This document shows, in pieces, positions 20,912 through 30,510 of a stretch of 64,000 nt of DNA. The stretch is from Breviolum minutum Mf 1.05b.01 (taxonomy: Eukaryota; Sar; Dinophyceae; Suessiales; Symbiodiniaceae): assembly GCA_000507305.1 (NCBI GenBank), contig DF241502.1, positions 1-64,000 on the forward strand. Reading direction: 5' to 3'. The notes below the pieces were generated by a model that worked only from the letters and a program-made list of their open reading frames with translations, had not been told where the DNA came from and did no database searches. A program made the position numbers and the translations under genes. Position 1 is the first letter of the stretch; every line of letters starts with the position of its first letter.

Positions 20912-21011
20912 CGTGACTCAAATCTCTGGCAGGTGGCACTAATCAAAATGCCCAAAGTGATGCGAAAGACCAGCTTGCCACCGAAAAAGCCCATGGCAAA
21001 GTCATAGTGAC
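20912..21011 (-). CDS. Probable internal exon, membrane-like
   Basis: 100 bases between acceptor CCAACTTGAG and donor TCACG/GTGATG. Reads HYDFAMGFFGGKLVFRITLG then ILISATCQRFES: a glycine-rich turn followed by a hydrophobic stretch long enough to cross a membrane. A family A element lies just upstream (21059-21188), where the preceding intron would be. No family recognised. Confidence 0.45.
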
Positions 21012-21058
21012 CTCAAGTTGGCGCCTTTGGGCAGTTTGCGTTTTTTTAAAAATGTCTT

Positions 21059-21188
21059 TCCCTGCCGTGAAACTAACATTTTCGCCCCTGCAAACAGGCC
21101 ATCCCAAAAGGATCCAAAAGGAAACAATCGTGTTCCAACCATCCATTTTCAGGTGCAATTTGAATTATATATCGTAGTTTCAGGGAGG
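21059..21188. mobile_element. Family A inverted-repeat element
   Basis: Starts CCCTGCCGTGAAACTAACAT and ends TATATCGTAGTTTCAGGGA. Sits in the presumed intron upstream of the exon at 20912-21011 but not flush with it. Confidence 0.65.
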
Positions 21189-21453
21189 CTAAAAACTCTT
21201 CCAAAATCCTTGAAGTCGAATGGCTTGGTGCTGGTTTTCAGATAAAACGAGGAAATTGTTGAAAGGATTGTAGCAGATGATGCGCAAAAATGCCAACCCT
21301 GCAACGGATCACTTAAGGGGACAAATGTATAACAGGCCTCATTGAATCCTGTCTAAAGCCCCACTGGGCAGCCCCACTAGTAAAAAGTCAAGGCCTTTCT
21401 AAGGGACCCAACTACTAAAACGAACCATAATATATCATATCTTCTGCTTGGCA

Positions 21454-21636
21454 TCATAGATCTGGATTAAATGTATATCCAAACATATTGTTTAAGTAGC
21501 CAAGGCAATACTTCAGCAAACAACAAGACTTCCATGCAGTAATGCAACCATCAAGTAATCCGCAAACACTTACCCTACCTTGTGGACATTCAAAATCTCT
21601 CAAGTTTGCTAGCAACACTTTGTAGAGTCTTGGATC
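21454..21636 (-). CDS. Last two exons of an unknown gene
   Basis: Exon 21574-21636 follows acceptor TTTTTATTCAAG and ends before GTAAGT; it reads DPRLYKVLLANLRDFECPQG. Exon 21454-21510 follows TTTGCTGAAG and reads YCLGYLNNMFGYTFNPDL to a TGA. Both are whole-codon, so they join in phase with a short 63-base intron. A CAT microsatellite occupies the intron directly upstream of the first acceptor. Aromatic-rich end; family unknown. Confidence 0.5.
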   Translation of the reverse strand, partial: DPRLYKVLLANLRDFECPQGRVSVCGLLDGCITAWKSCCLLKYCLGYLNNMFGYTFNPDL

Positions 21637-21651
21637 CTTGAATAAAAATTG

Positions 21652-21698
<47 letters not shown>

Positions 21699-21699
21699 C
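21652..21699. repeat. (CAT)n microsatellite
   Basis: About 15 uninterrupted CAT units, lying in a presumed intron 16 bases before the acceptor of the exon at 21574-21636. Confidence 0.9.
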
Positions 21700-22048
21700 T
21701 GCTAAATCTGTGCTAAAACTGTCAAGCTTTTGGTGATGTTTGAAGGTTGAGACCTGTAGATATGCTGACATAGAAATGGAATATGACCATTTTCAATAGG
21801 AAATGCATCTTCAATCCGGTTCCATGTCCCATCGCTATGTTAGTTTACCAGAGTGTATAATGATCCCTGATCACAGCAAGATTTTCTTGAATTCCAAAAC
21901 CTCACCACATTTTGTCAAAAAGGCACTAGAAAACAATAGAAAACACCAGATATTTCTCTTCACTCCCTTTTTTCTGGCATGTTCTTCGTACTTACATTTT
22001 ACGCAAAGTCATGTATTCAGATAAGGGAAAAAAGGGCCACTTAAAGGA

Positions 22049-22222
22049 TCATAATAACCATCTTTCGGTAATGTAACCATAGATTTGGAGGATTCTTTGA
22101 CGCTTTAGCTCTCCAGTGAGATGGTTCTTTCTCCTCATCATTCCGACCAGGCTGCTGAGACAGTTGGGATTCACAATCACTTCCGGCACACCTGGACCCA
22201 AACAGTTCGCCAAATGATGCAT
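22049..22222 (-). CDS. Small ORF or exon, unknown protein
   Basis: A 57-codon frame from ATG at 22222 to TGA at 22049. Reads HHLANCLGPGVPEVIVNPNC then LSSLVGMMRRKNHLTGELKR and QRILQIYGYITERWLL. Strongly protein-like. It may instead be an internal exon starting at an acceptor GGTCCAG within it. Downstream on the same strand are the exons at 21574-21636 and 21454-21510, though I could not show a phase link. Confidence 0.5.
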   Translation of the reverse strand: MHHLANCLGPGVPEVIVNPNCLSSLVGMMRRKNHLTGELKRQRILQIYGYITERWLL

Positions 22223-22696
22223 TTATTAAATAAGACTAACGAATGACTGGCTGGAAAATCCTCATTTTTCAATAAGAAATATATACATCGACTCATTCAT
22301 TCATGCTGAATTTTCCAGCCAGTCATGGTACTTTTTTTCTCCAGAAAAAGTGACCCAGCTCTCAAGGTCTGAATGCCTAAATGGAACATTCCCTCGGGAA
22401 AAGCGTCAAAAATATCGACCCTTCAGAAGCCAACCAAACCTTCGTTTAAAGGAAAGGATGTGTCTTGTCTTTCAACACTCTGATTTTTTTTAAGGGGACA
22501 TGTTGTGAGCCGTGAAAAAAAAATCATGTCCATTTTATACTGGTTGGTTAATAGGGATGCTTTATAATGGTTTAGTTTAGTCCTTATATAACTGGGTTAT
22601 AATACCCTAAACAACCACGAGGGGTTTTTTCATTGCTCATGTGAGTTTTTGGAGGAGAAATTTGGTCATTGCAACTTGGAACAGCTTGCTCTTTAC

Positions 22697-23423
22697 CACA
22701 GTTCAAATGCTCCCCCCTTCTCTCCCTGCCTGGCACACATTGAAAAGGGCAAGTGCGATTGGGCCATGCAGGACTCTTGTAGATCGCATTGCGTGTTTTT
22801 GGTTTGTTGCAACATAAGTAGCATTGATTGCCATCACCTTCAGCTGTGACAAGGAAGGGTGACATCGTTTTATAGAGTTCACAACTGATGTTGTTGAGGA
22901 ATACCACTTAGTATAACTATGTAGAATATATGAGTGTGGGAAATCATTGTGTAGAAGCACCCCTCAACAGCCTGTTGTTGAATTCCAAGCAATTCAAACT
23001 TCCCAATGTTAGATTCCTATGTTTCACCAAAGAAAAACCCTCATGTATTCAATATATACGAGTGAACTTGCATAGGCTCCCCCACCCCAAAAAAAAAAAA
23101 CGCACTCCAAAACTGCGTTCTGAACATTTTACACAAATAACTCTACCCCCAAAAAAACTCAACATAGATACCTGAAACCACACCAAATTTCAAAGGAAAT
23201 ACACCCCCGAAAACTAACATGGAACCTGAAAATGATGGTTTCTAATAGGAATCTCCTCTTCCAGGGGTTCATTTTCAGGTTCCATGTTAGTTTTCCGGGG
23301 CCAAGCCCTCATTTTTGGAATTTGGTCATCCCTACCAAGGTCAAAACCTCAACCATATACCATCGATGCACAAGGCACCCCACTGACCAATAGGACACGA
23401 GGCACAAAAGGCTCCGGCATGGC
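22697..23423 (-). CDS. Cys-rich extracellular-type protein, two exons
   Basis: Exon 23361-23423 (acceptor ATGCTACCAG, donor GATG/GTATAT) reads HAGAFCASCPIGQWGALCID. Exon 22697-22843 (acceptor CCTTGTCACAG, donor TGTG/GTAAAG) reads EGDGNQCYLCCNKPKTRNAI then WPNRTCPFQCVPGRERRGEH and LNC. The first leaves one base and the second needs one, so they join in phase through an alanine codon. The CxxCPxGxWG...C spacing recalls ephrin-receptor-like (GCC2/GCC3) Cys-rich repeats of protist surface proteins; that is an inference from spacing only. The intron (22844-23360) contains a family A element. An upstream exon candidate ending KSECG near 23535 also fits the phase. Confidence 0.6.
23201..23300. mobile_element. 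Family A element inside an intron
   Basis: ACACCCCCGAAAACTAACAT to ATGTTAGTTTTCCGGGG, long inverted ends. Lies inside the 22844-23360 intron of the Cys-rich gene, nested rather than forming the intron. Confidence 0.75.
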
Positions 23424-23481
23424 CTGGTAGCATTGGATAAATCCCAATGATAACCCAAAAATGAAAAGAAACCCAAAATTG

Positions 23482-23487
23482 ACGACG

Positions 23488-23533
<46 letters not shown>

Positions 23534-23534
23534 C
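23482..23534. repeat. (AAC)n microsatellite
   Basis: About 16 units, in the presumed intron upstream of the Cys-rich exon at 23361-23423. Confidence 0.9.
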
Positions 23535-23662
23535 CACATTCAGACTTTCTCTGCACAAAAAACTCAAAAGTTTGAGTCTGATCTAGTTTTGGGTGAAGGT
23601 CTTTTGGGGAGGATTCAGGGGAAGATAATCGAATATTTCTAATTGGATGTAATTCGTGGGGT

Positions 23663-23757
23663 GTACACGCCTGAAAACTAACATGACATATTGGAAAATC
23701 TAGGAATACATCTTCATTCATGGTGGATTTTCCAGCCAGTCATCTTAGTTCTCCGGG
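23663..23757. mobile_element. Family A-related element
   Basis: Starts TACACGCCTGAAAACTAACA and its other end is GACTGGCTGGAAAATCC-like, a mosaic also seen near 19765 and 22240. On the minus strand its end reads GTTAGTTTTCAG, an acceptor-like sequence directly before the frame TPHELHPIRNIRLSSPESS. Confidence 0.6.
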
Positions 23758-23777
23758 TTTGGGATGCTTTTGCTTCA

Positions 23778-24150
23778 TCAACTATCACTTAAGTGAAATC
23801 CCATGTCTTGAAAGGGGAGGGTAATCACTCCAACCCTCTCCTCCAAACGGCCTGCAGGGCATTGTGCCAGGGACACCGCCATCCCTGGACGACCCCGAAC
23901 CTCGCGATGTAAATCTTGGGGTAACACGTCCTTGGCCGTGAAAGATGGGGAGAACTTGGAGGATCATCCCATTTAAGAAGTGGTTAATAACCATGGTGAT
24001 CGTTGTTGTCCCCATAAGGATCGGGTTGTGGGACCCCTTCCAAATGGCCGTTTCATGATCCTAACCACTTACAAAGTTCTGGGATGATCCTCCAAGTAGA
24101 GTAGCCACCCTGCTCCCAAATTACAGCGTTTTGTTGACCTTCGAGATGTC
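23778..24150 (-). CDS. Gene end split by a family F element
   Basis: Left segment (ending 24093) reads HLEGQQNAVIWEQGGYS; right segment begins at 23954. Removing 23955-24092 joins TG with T and continues as YPKIYIARFGVVQGWRCPWH then NALQAVWRRGLE to a TGA. A second frame is also open across the junction (right side DVLPQDLHREVRGRPGMAV, stop near 23778), so the true frame is undecided. The important point is that both flanks are coding-like up to the element. No family recognised. Confidence 0.45.
23955..24092 (-). mobile_element. Family F element, candidate GA-AG intron
   Basis: 138 bp. Minus ends ACTTG/GAGGATCATCCC and GATGATCCTCCAAG/T; inverted termini. Interior carries GGATCGGGTTGTGGGACCCC (plus), shared with the copies at 29328 and 53662. 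Confidence 0.55.
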
Positions 24151-24218
24151 TGGATTGGATGGGGAAGACATTGACATGTCCCAATTTAGATGATAGAAAA
24201 ATCATTTAAAGGTGGCCT

Positions 24219-24503
24219 TCATTCTGTTGGAAGACATGCTTCATCATGTGAATTGGCATGAGCACGAATAGTGTTTATCGCACTATTTGCCTCAGGGTTT
24301 TCAAAAGTACAGGTGGTGATCGTCAAATTGTCAACAGCTTCACCCCTCAAAAAACAACACTCCCCAAGGAAGTAAGTTGGTTTCGCTTCATAAGGCCGGC
24401 TATTCGTTAGGGGGGGTAGGTTGACTAGCCATAATCTTCTCAGTTTGTTGCTGGAAACCTTCATCCTTGCCACAGTTTTTCTGCCGCATGACTTCTTTGT
24501 CAA
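24219..24503 (-). CDS. Unknown protein, about 94 codons or an exon
   Basis: Open minus frame ending in TGA at 24219. Its second half is the convincing part: FLGECCFLRGEAVDNLTITT then CTFENPEANSAINTIRAHAN and HDEACLPTE, with several Cys and N-glycosylation-like sites. The N-terminal half overlaps a recurrent GGGGGGGTAGGTTGACTAGC motif and is probably intron, with an acceptor near AACGAATAG. No ATG was found at the listed start. Function unknown; possibly secreted. Confidence 0.45.
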   Translation of the reverse strand: MTKKSCGRKTVARMKVSSNKLRRLWLVNLPPLTNSRPYEAKPTYFLGECCFLRGEAVDNLTITTCTFENPEANSAINTIRAHANSHDEACLPTE

Positions 24504-25688
24504 AATTTCAGTCCAGCTTCAGCACAGGTCTTGGTGACATGGCCTCCATCTACATCCAATTTCACCTCGGGGTGGAGGTCTTGGAATCTTGGAAGTCAGG
24601 ATGTGAAGTTCTTGATTCCTCCAAACAAATCAGATTTAGTGCACATTTTGGGTGATAAATCTATGAAAAAACTAGAGTGAGTTCTGGAAGGAATCCAACA
24701 CAAACCACTATAGTAAGGATCCCTCTTAAGCAGGATTCTTATGCAAATCGGGCTAGAATCACTCCACGTTCCATTGCGCTATACATCAAACCTCAACAAT
24801 AGAAATGAAGCAAACACCAACTGCACCCAGGGGACATTCTGCAGCTTTTAGATCCAACATAGGGTTGTGGCCTAATCTTAGGCTAAAAACTTATATATAT
24901 ATATATGTATATCGATGTTTTTTTGGGGCACCCCCCCCCACCTCCACAAGTCATTATCCTGCAATTGAAACAGGCTAAATGATTCCAACTCCATGAGGTG
25001 TATATACCGCAATTTGCTTGATGCCTTCCAGCAAAACTGTGGAAGAAGTACCCTCTTTTTTTTCAACACGCCGTATCTTAAAAAGAACCCCTGAGGAAAT
25101 TCATCTTTTCCAAGGCTGGAAACGGGGCAGCCACATCTGATTCGGAATCTAATATCAAACCCCCCCCCCCCAATGCCACCCCACGAAATGAGGCCTTACT
25201 AATGGGATCATAGTGGTTAATACGTAATAGTCCCCTTCTTTCTTGGGGGGGTGACATTGGGGGAAACACCCTTAGGTTCCAAAAAAAAACACATCTACAC
25301 TTTGGATTGTTCATTGTTCACCAAAAGGATTCAGTGACCACCTCGATCCATGGAATATCTATATATGTATATATATACAGATATACAACCCTTCCTGGAA
25401 TACTTGCATCCCGTGCAGTTGGACCATTGCCAACCAAGAAACGCTCCAAAAATTTTCTGATATATACACTTTAAACATTGGAAATGTGTGATGTTCCCAT
25501 TCATTCCAGGAACGTCAAAACTTCAGATATATCAATATCAAATTCGAAGATAGTGCCATTGAGACACAACTTGTTTAAGCGAAATCAAGTGGAAATTCCT
25601 TAGTGGAATAGTAGTGGGAATTTCTTTCGGGCAAGCTTTCTTTGGAAAAAGAAAAAACTGCGAAATCGCATCCAGAATGTTCAGTTCC

Positions 25689-25692
25689 AACC

Positions 25693-25727
<35 letters not shown>

Positions 25728-25728
25728 A
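25689..25728. repeat. (CAA)n microsatellite
   Basis: About 13 units; in one plus frame it would encode poly-Gln, but the flanking frames give no support for translation. Confidence 0.9.
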
Positions 25729-25852
25729 TCTTCTTCCAAGTAGCAAGTTCACCCAAATTTGCATGCGCAGTAGGAAAACCTTCTAACCACCATAAACCAA
25801 TAAAGCCGCCACCACCTCCAGGCTTCACGGATCCAAGGTTGGTGGTCTTTTT

Positions 25853-26283
25853 TCATCCAACAAATTGGCTGAGATTCTTAAGGAAATGAATACACTCTGG
25901 AAGATTAACATGGAACCTACAAATCACCCATTTAGAAAGGAAAATGATCTTCCAAACCTCCATGATTATGTTCCATGTTAATCTTCCGGGGTGTAATCTG
26001 GAGGTGCTGTTGATGGAAGAAATCCTGCTAACCACCTGGGATGGTGCTAAAACTTGGTAGATAATGGGATAGACAACCAACCTCAACTGGTTATATAGCC
26101 GGATTTCTTCCATAAACAGCGTCACCAAGAATACACGCCGGAAATTCATAACAAAAAATGGGCCGTGGAGAAGATGAATCTCCAGAAACATGGCGTCATT
26201 TCGGGTACAGTATCTATAGTTAAAATTCGGGTGGGGGAAACATGCCAAAACCTTAACATGGTAATTATACGGATCACATTCCA
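25853..26283 (-). CDS. Three-exon gene end with two adjacent introner introns
   Basis: Exon 1 (to 26118) reads ECDPYNYHVKVLACFPHPNF then RYCTRNDAMFLEIHLLHG and FFVMNFRRVFLVT. A family C intron (26007-26117) follows, then a 20-base exon (25987-26006: TSRLHP), a family G intron (25897-25986) and a last exon (25853-25896: CIHFLKNLSQFVG and TGA). Phases match at both joins: CT+C, then G+AG. Start codon not visible; the 5' border is probably an acceptor near 26284 (TTTACAAG). Hydrophobic, aromatic protein of unknown role. Confidence 0.55.
25897..25986 (-). mobile_element. Family G element forming a GA-AG intron
   Basis: 90 bp, minus ends GAAGATTAACATGG and GTTAATCTTCCAG. Same length as the other intact G copy (54606-54695). 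On the plus strand the acceptor is mutated (CCGGGG), so only the gene-sense strand keeps its AG. Confidence 0.6.
26007..26117 (-). mobile_element. Family C element forming a GT-AG intron
   Basis: 111 bp, minus ends GTTTATGGAAGAAATCC and TTTCTTCCATCAACAG. Inverted termini GATACTGTTGATGG type. Keeps flanking phase. Confidence 0.6.
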
Positions 26284-26484
26284 CTTGTAAACTTTGTAAA
26301 CCAAAAAAATCGGTGTCCTCAGATTTTTGCCCTTCTATTCAGATATGTTTCGCCTTTAGATGGCCTTCAATTATAAAATCTTCACCTGGGTAGGAAGTAA
26401 CGGAGGGTACACCAAACAAGCGATTGGTAACCGGCTGGAAGCTGAAGATGAAATTCTGAAGTGAAAAAAGATATACCTTTTTGA

Positions 26485-26534
<50 letters not shown>
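26485..26534. repeat. (CAT)n microsatellite
   Basis: About 16 units, no coding support. Confidence 0.9.
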
Positions 26535-26763
26535 GTTTTAAGACATATTGCCCCATTTCTATCCTACACGCAACATTGTTTCATATTACTTTCATATAGC
26601 TCAAAAATTTAGGCATCATCTTGCAAACATGGCTCATAGAAGCTCATATTATCATATTACATATAGGTCTTGCACCCGTTGCAACTACGAAAAGGTCCAA
26701 CTATCTTTTCCAGCTTTCACCCCCACCATTTGTTTCATCACCATCCCCCGCCCCTGTTGACAG

Positions 26764-26910
26764 GTTGTCCCGGGTGCCGTCGGCCTGCGCCTCCGACACT
26801 ATTAGATGCACTGTTACATGGCGCGTCTCCACCTTTGGCCGAAATTTCTGGAGGGGCACAAGCCTCAGGGTTTTCTCGCAGCTCTGGAAGGAACTTCCTT
26901 CAGAAAAGTG
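26764..26910 (+). CDS. Probable internal exon, plus strand
   Basis: 147 bases between a long pyrimidine-rich acceptor (CCCGCCCCTGTTGACAG) and a strong donor GTG/GTGAGC. The frame reads CRRPAPPTLLDALLHGASPP then LAEISGGAQASGFSRSS and NFLQK. A second frame (LSRVPSACASDTIRCTVTWR) is open too and stops only inside the donor. Splice borders are among the best in the window. Function unknown. Confidence 0.5.
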
Positions 26911-27585
26911 GTGAGCTTTTTATTGGAAGAATTCATGCGAATCCATTGGTTTATCAAAAAAACAGCGGAGAAAAAAAAACAGAAAAAACATGATAAACAT
27001 GGTGGTTTGGGGAATCTATCTTTCCTTGTTGGGATTATTTTCAGGAGCTATGTTAGGTTCAGGAGGAATAATTTGCTTAAAAAATATGATTCTCCTGAAA
27101 ATTCCAAGGTTTAAAAGGAAGTGATAAAAAGTCTCCCTTCGACGAAGCAATATGGGTGTTTCCAAAAAATAGGGCTACCCCCAAAATGGATGGTTTATAA
27201 TGGGAAAACCCTATCAAAAAATGGTACACCCACGAAGTTTAACAGCGAGCTTACCCCGGAAAAATGGTGCTTGGAAAACGATCCAACCTCCTATTTGGGT
27301 GGAAGGTCACTTTTCAGGGGCGAACGGTGGTCCGGTTCAACTGATGGTCCGGGTCATTTTTGATGTGCCTATGTTCGGGCCTCCTAGTTGACCATGGGCC
27401 ATGCTCCCCCCTGGGCCCCGTGGTGGTTTTTGGTTGCGGGATTTCTCCCATGACGTTACTTCTGCCCACGAAAAAAACTGGAAAAACGCCTCGGAAAACC
27501 AGGTGGGCCTGCTTTGGACAAAACTGATGTCAATCAGTTTGATGGAAAAAGTTCTAAAAAAATGATTCAAAACATGTCTCTTTAG

Positions 27586-27699
27586 TTGGTGGTTGAACGT
27601 TTCAACCTTTTTGAAAAATATGCGCATTCGTCAAAATGGGAATCATGTCCTCAGGGATCGGGGTGAAAATGTTCCAAATCGTTAAAATCACCAACTAGT
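27586..27699. mobile_element. Family B element, diverged
   Basis: AGTTGGTGGTTGAACG to AAATCACCAACTAGT; inner GAAAAATATGCGCATTCGTC as in other copies. No coding flanks recognised. Confidence 0.65.
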
Positions 27700-27779
27700 G
27701 AAACTAGTGCTTGAAACAACAGTGTCTTGATCACCTCAACTGTTTGCCTGGAAAATCCCCAACAAAACTCAACAACGCT

Positions 27780-27898
27780 TCAAGGCGCAAAAAACGAAAT
27801 CCCACTTTGGCTTGCTCCCCAAGCGTCAGCATCAGGTGCTTCCATGCAGGAATCCACTTGAAAGTCTTCAGTGAAGATTAAGATTTGACCACCAGCTC
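27780..27898 (-). CDS. Probable terminal exon, unknown protein
   Basis: Follows acceptor GGGTTTTGTTAG and ends at TGA 27780. Reads AGGQILIFTEDFQVDSCMEA then PDADAWGASQSGISFFAP. Acidic, natural composition. The internal exon at 28671-28851 lies upstream on the same strand, but its phase does not match directly, so at least one exon between them would be missing. Confidence 0.5.
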
Positions 27899-28349
27899 CT
27901 AACAAAACCCACAAAAAGAAAGACAAAACTTCCCCTAAAAGTTGGGGAAACTCATGAAAGTTGGGGGATTTGTAAGAAAAATCCAATGCTGACAATGCAC
28001 TATTTCCTTTGCCAAATATGTAGGTTGACAAGGTGTATGTATCTCACATTCTTTGAGTACCCCCATCACTTTTCGTTAAAAAGAGCCAGCAGTTGACATG
28101 CAAAAACTTCGAGATGTGTCCATGTCATGTCAGAAGATCGGAACTGTGCCTTCCGGTCATAGCTATGTGTATCATACCGATCATACCTTTGATGGACACG
28201 TTCATCTGCTCTAGGGGGAGAGGTAGTATTCAGCCATCATGAGTGCCAAAACCCTCTCGGTGGCTCTTAGAAGGTTGAATTCATGAGCACACAAACCAGC
28301 TCAAGAGAAGTCTAGCTACTCAATCCTCAGGATGAATTATGAGTGATTT

Positions 28350-28457
28350 ACTAGTTGGTGGTTTCAACCCATTTGAAAAAATATCAGTCAAACTGGGTTC
28401 ATCTTCCCCAACTTTCGGGATGAAAATAAAAACATATTTGAGTTGCCACCACCTAGT
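28350..28457. mobile_element. Family B element
   Basis: ACTAGTTGGTGGTTTCAACC to GTTGCCACCACCTAGTTT. Lies in the presumed intron between the minus exons at 28671-28851 and 27780-27898. Confidence 0.75.
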
Positions 28458-28670
28458 TTAGAACCTGAATCCAAAAAAAAAGTTACTTCGGAAAAAAATC
28501 CCCATCTTCCTAAACCCCAAATCTTTAGGATGAGATCCTTCAGGGTCCTAGGACCTGGCTAGCTACCATCAAGGGCAGTAGGCAAACTTCTGAAAATCAT
28601 GATCTTGGCCCAGAAAAGGTGCATCTTGGATACATCTCAAAAAAAATTGGTGTCTATATAAGTGTCTTAC

Positions 28671-28851
28671 CATCCATATCCATGATTAGTTTCTCCATTC
28701 TCCGCCCTTAAAGGCCCCTTTTTACAAAGGGCCTTGGTGATAGCCAACGACATTCCATGACCTTTCAAAGCTCTCTCGAGTCCTCCACCAGTAGCCGTGG
28801 CTTTCGATGGCAGGTTCCTTAGGGCAATCACTGCACCTTCGCGGGCAAAAT
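28671..28851 (-). CDS. Probable internal exon, basic protein
   Basis: 181 bases between acceptor AGCAACTATGAG and donor GGATG/GTAAGA. Reads AREGAVIALRNLPSKATATG then GGLERALKGHGMSLAITKAL and CKKGPLRAENGETNHGYG. The repeat-like helix pattern and Lys/Arg content suggest a nucleic-acid or ribosome-associated protein, but I recognise no family. The donor is a full GTAAGA match. Confidence 0.55.
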
Positions 28852-29018
28852 CTCATAGTTGCTACGGATGGGATGAGTTTGAACAAAAATGCCAAAAACA
28901 TGGCATGAGTACTCATTGTATCAACGAGTAGTCAACAGTATTATGTGTGAAATCTGTTGATATTTTGTTGAAGTTTTGTAGCCAAAGATACATTAACTTT
29001 GCGCCTCTGTTTCTACAG

Positions 29019-29095
29019 AGCGATCTCCAAAAACTCCCAAGTTCAGAAGATTTTAGCTGCATTTTTCAGTTCTTCGTACAACGCCTTCAGGCGTG
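29019..29095 (+). CDS. Probable internal exon, plus strand
   Basis: 77 bases between acceptor GCCTCTGTTTCTACAG and donor GTG/GTAAGT, both strong. Two frames are open: SDLQKLPSSEDFSCIFQFFV and AISKNSQVQKILAAFFSSS. The borders are more convincing than either frame. Next exons on this strand may be those at 29491-29755 and 30077-30232. Confidence 0.45.
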
Positions 29096-29176
29096 GTAAG
29101 TCTCAATATCTCCAGTATTTCCATAGCGTCTATTTTCCAGTTTGCTCTAGGGAAATACAAGTGACAAAAAAAAGGT

Positions 29177-29307
29177 AGCCTCCCTGAAACTAACATCGCA
29201 CCTTCCAGTAAGCCACCCTAAAAGGTTGATTACATCTTCCAACATCTTGCAACCATACATTTATATACATGTTCAAATACTATATATGTTAGTTTCATGG
29301 AGGGTAG
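29177..29307. mobile_element. Family A element
   Basis: TAGCCTCCCTGAAACTAACA to GTTAGTTTCATGGAGGGTAG; inverted ends, here with a longer middle. Confidence 0.7.
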
Positions 29308-29327
29308 TAACTTTAAGAAAACCCAGC

Positions 29328-29490
29328 ACTTGGACGATCATCCCATTTAACAAGTGGTTTTGAACCATGGTGATCGTTGTTGTCCCCTAAGGATCGGGTT
29401 GTGGGACCCCTTCCAAAATGGCCGAACCTCATAGCTTCTTTTCATGGGGGGTGATCCTAACCACGTTACGGTCATGTCCTGGGAGCCAAG
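29328..29490. mobile_element. Family F element with deleted right end
   Basis: Starts ACTTGGACGATCATCCC and shares the interior of the 23955 copy; the right end is shortened to TGGGAGCCAAG, still ending in AG directly before the coding-like segment at 29491. Confidence 0.6.
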
Positions 29491-29755
29491 ATTCCCTGCT
29501 ATCATGGTGCCTTTCACGCCATCGGCCCTCAAACGACTGGATGCGTTCATGAAGAGTAAGGATGTACCAAGCCATAGAAGACCACCGCCGCAAGAGGCAT
29601 CCACATGCCTATGGATCCTTAATTAGGACTGGAAACTGAAGGTAGTTTTGTGGGAAAAAACGGGTCCCTAAAAATAGCGGCATTTTCCGGGGACAAGAAA
29701 TGGACCGTGAAATTTGACAGATATGAAGATGAAGAAAGTAAACCAATGGTTTTTC
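29491..29755 (+). CDS. Two plus-strand exon candidates
   Basis: The first (29491-29555) follows the CCAAG end of a family F element and stops at a donor AAGA/GTAAGG; one frame reads FPAIMVPFTPSALKRLDAF. The second (about 29678-29742) reads AFSGDKKWTVKFDRYEDEE before GTAAAC. They join in phase through one borrowed base. The link to the exon at 30077 is not phase-consistent, so exon structure is incomplete. Confidence 0.35.
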
Positions 29756-30076
29756 ACCTCATTCGTTGTTTTTTGGGATGTTATGTTGTCAAATTGACTT
29801 GGAAAGTTAAGAAGCGCCTTCAATTGTCTACCTTATTTAAAGTTTCTTCAGAGCAGATATTGCAACAGATACTGTCGTACAGCTTTTTGCATCATTGCAC
29901 CGACTCGCATTTACAATATGCATTTCAATACCCAAAGACAAACAACACCATTTGGGTTTTCACTTTTGTTCCAGAGTTCATGTCAAAATGTACGTTTTTC
30001 AGGCTCAGTAACTCTCTTCATCTGTTTTGATTCTTTCTATTTGATTCTTTCTATTTTTGCTTGTTCAATAAAGCAG

Positions 30077-30232
30077 GCCGTGTGGGCAGTTGTCCCAGGG
30101 TGGCCTAGCTGCGAGAATACCCGGGGTGCACCCTACAACCAGAAGTACTCGGATGATTCTAGTGATTCTCCTTCAGTTTTTGCTGCTGCTCTCTCCAAGT
30201 CCCGCGCTCTCAGCAAGAAACGTGAAGCTTAA
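30077..30232 (+). CDS. Probable terminal exon, plus strand
   Basis: After acceptor TTCAATAAAGCAG the frame reads AVWAVVPGWPSCENTRGAPY then NQKYSDDSSDSPSVFAAALS and KSRALSKKREA with a TAA at 30230-30232. Trp-rich start, Ser/Asp linker, basic end. Unknown function. Confidence 0.45.
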   Translation, partial: AVWAVVPGWPSCENTRGAPYNQKYSDDSSDSPSVFAAALSKSRALSKKREA

Positions 30233-30510
30233 AGGAACCATCCCCTACGTGCCAACAAAACACTTGTGCTGTGATCTTGGAAAAGTCAAACATTTCACAA
30301 ACAATTAATACAAGAATTTGACTTCTCTAAATTCAAATGATGGGAGAATTCCAAATCGCAATGTCCCCCGGTAAGATTCCACAAGAAGCTTTTAACCCAA
30401 CAGATATGCAGCTCTAAAATCAAAGGGCTTCCATTACCAACCGAAAGAATGCCTCAAAATGACCATAGATTTCCATTGTTTCATTTCCCCCCCCCCAAAA
30501 AAAAGCAATT

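Noticed and set aside
25614-25889. Plus frame with a poly-Gln run (from the CAA array)
   Set aside because: The flanks are proline-rich antisense of other sequence and overlap the last exon of a better-supported minus gene.
26548-26760. Histidine- and serine-rich plus frames after the CAT array
   Set aside because: Biased composition and no borders; the following exon at 26764 starts at its own acceptor.
29041-29160. Minus-strand peptide LPRLKALYEELKNAAKIF
   Set aside because: No splice donor follows it, while the plus strand has strong acceptor and donor sites around the same bases.
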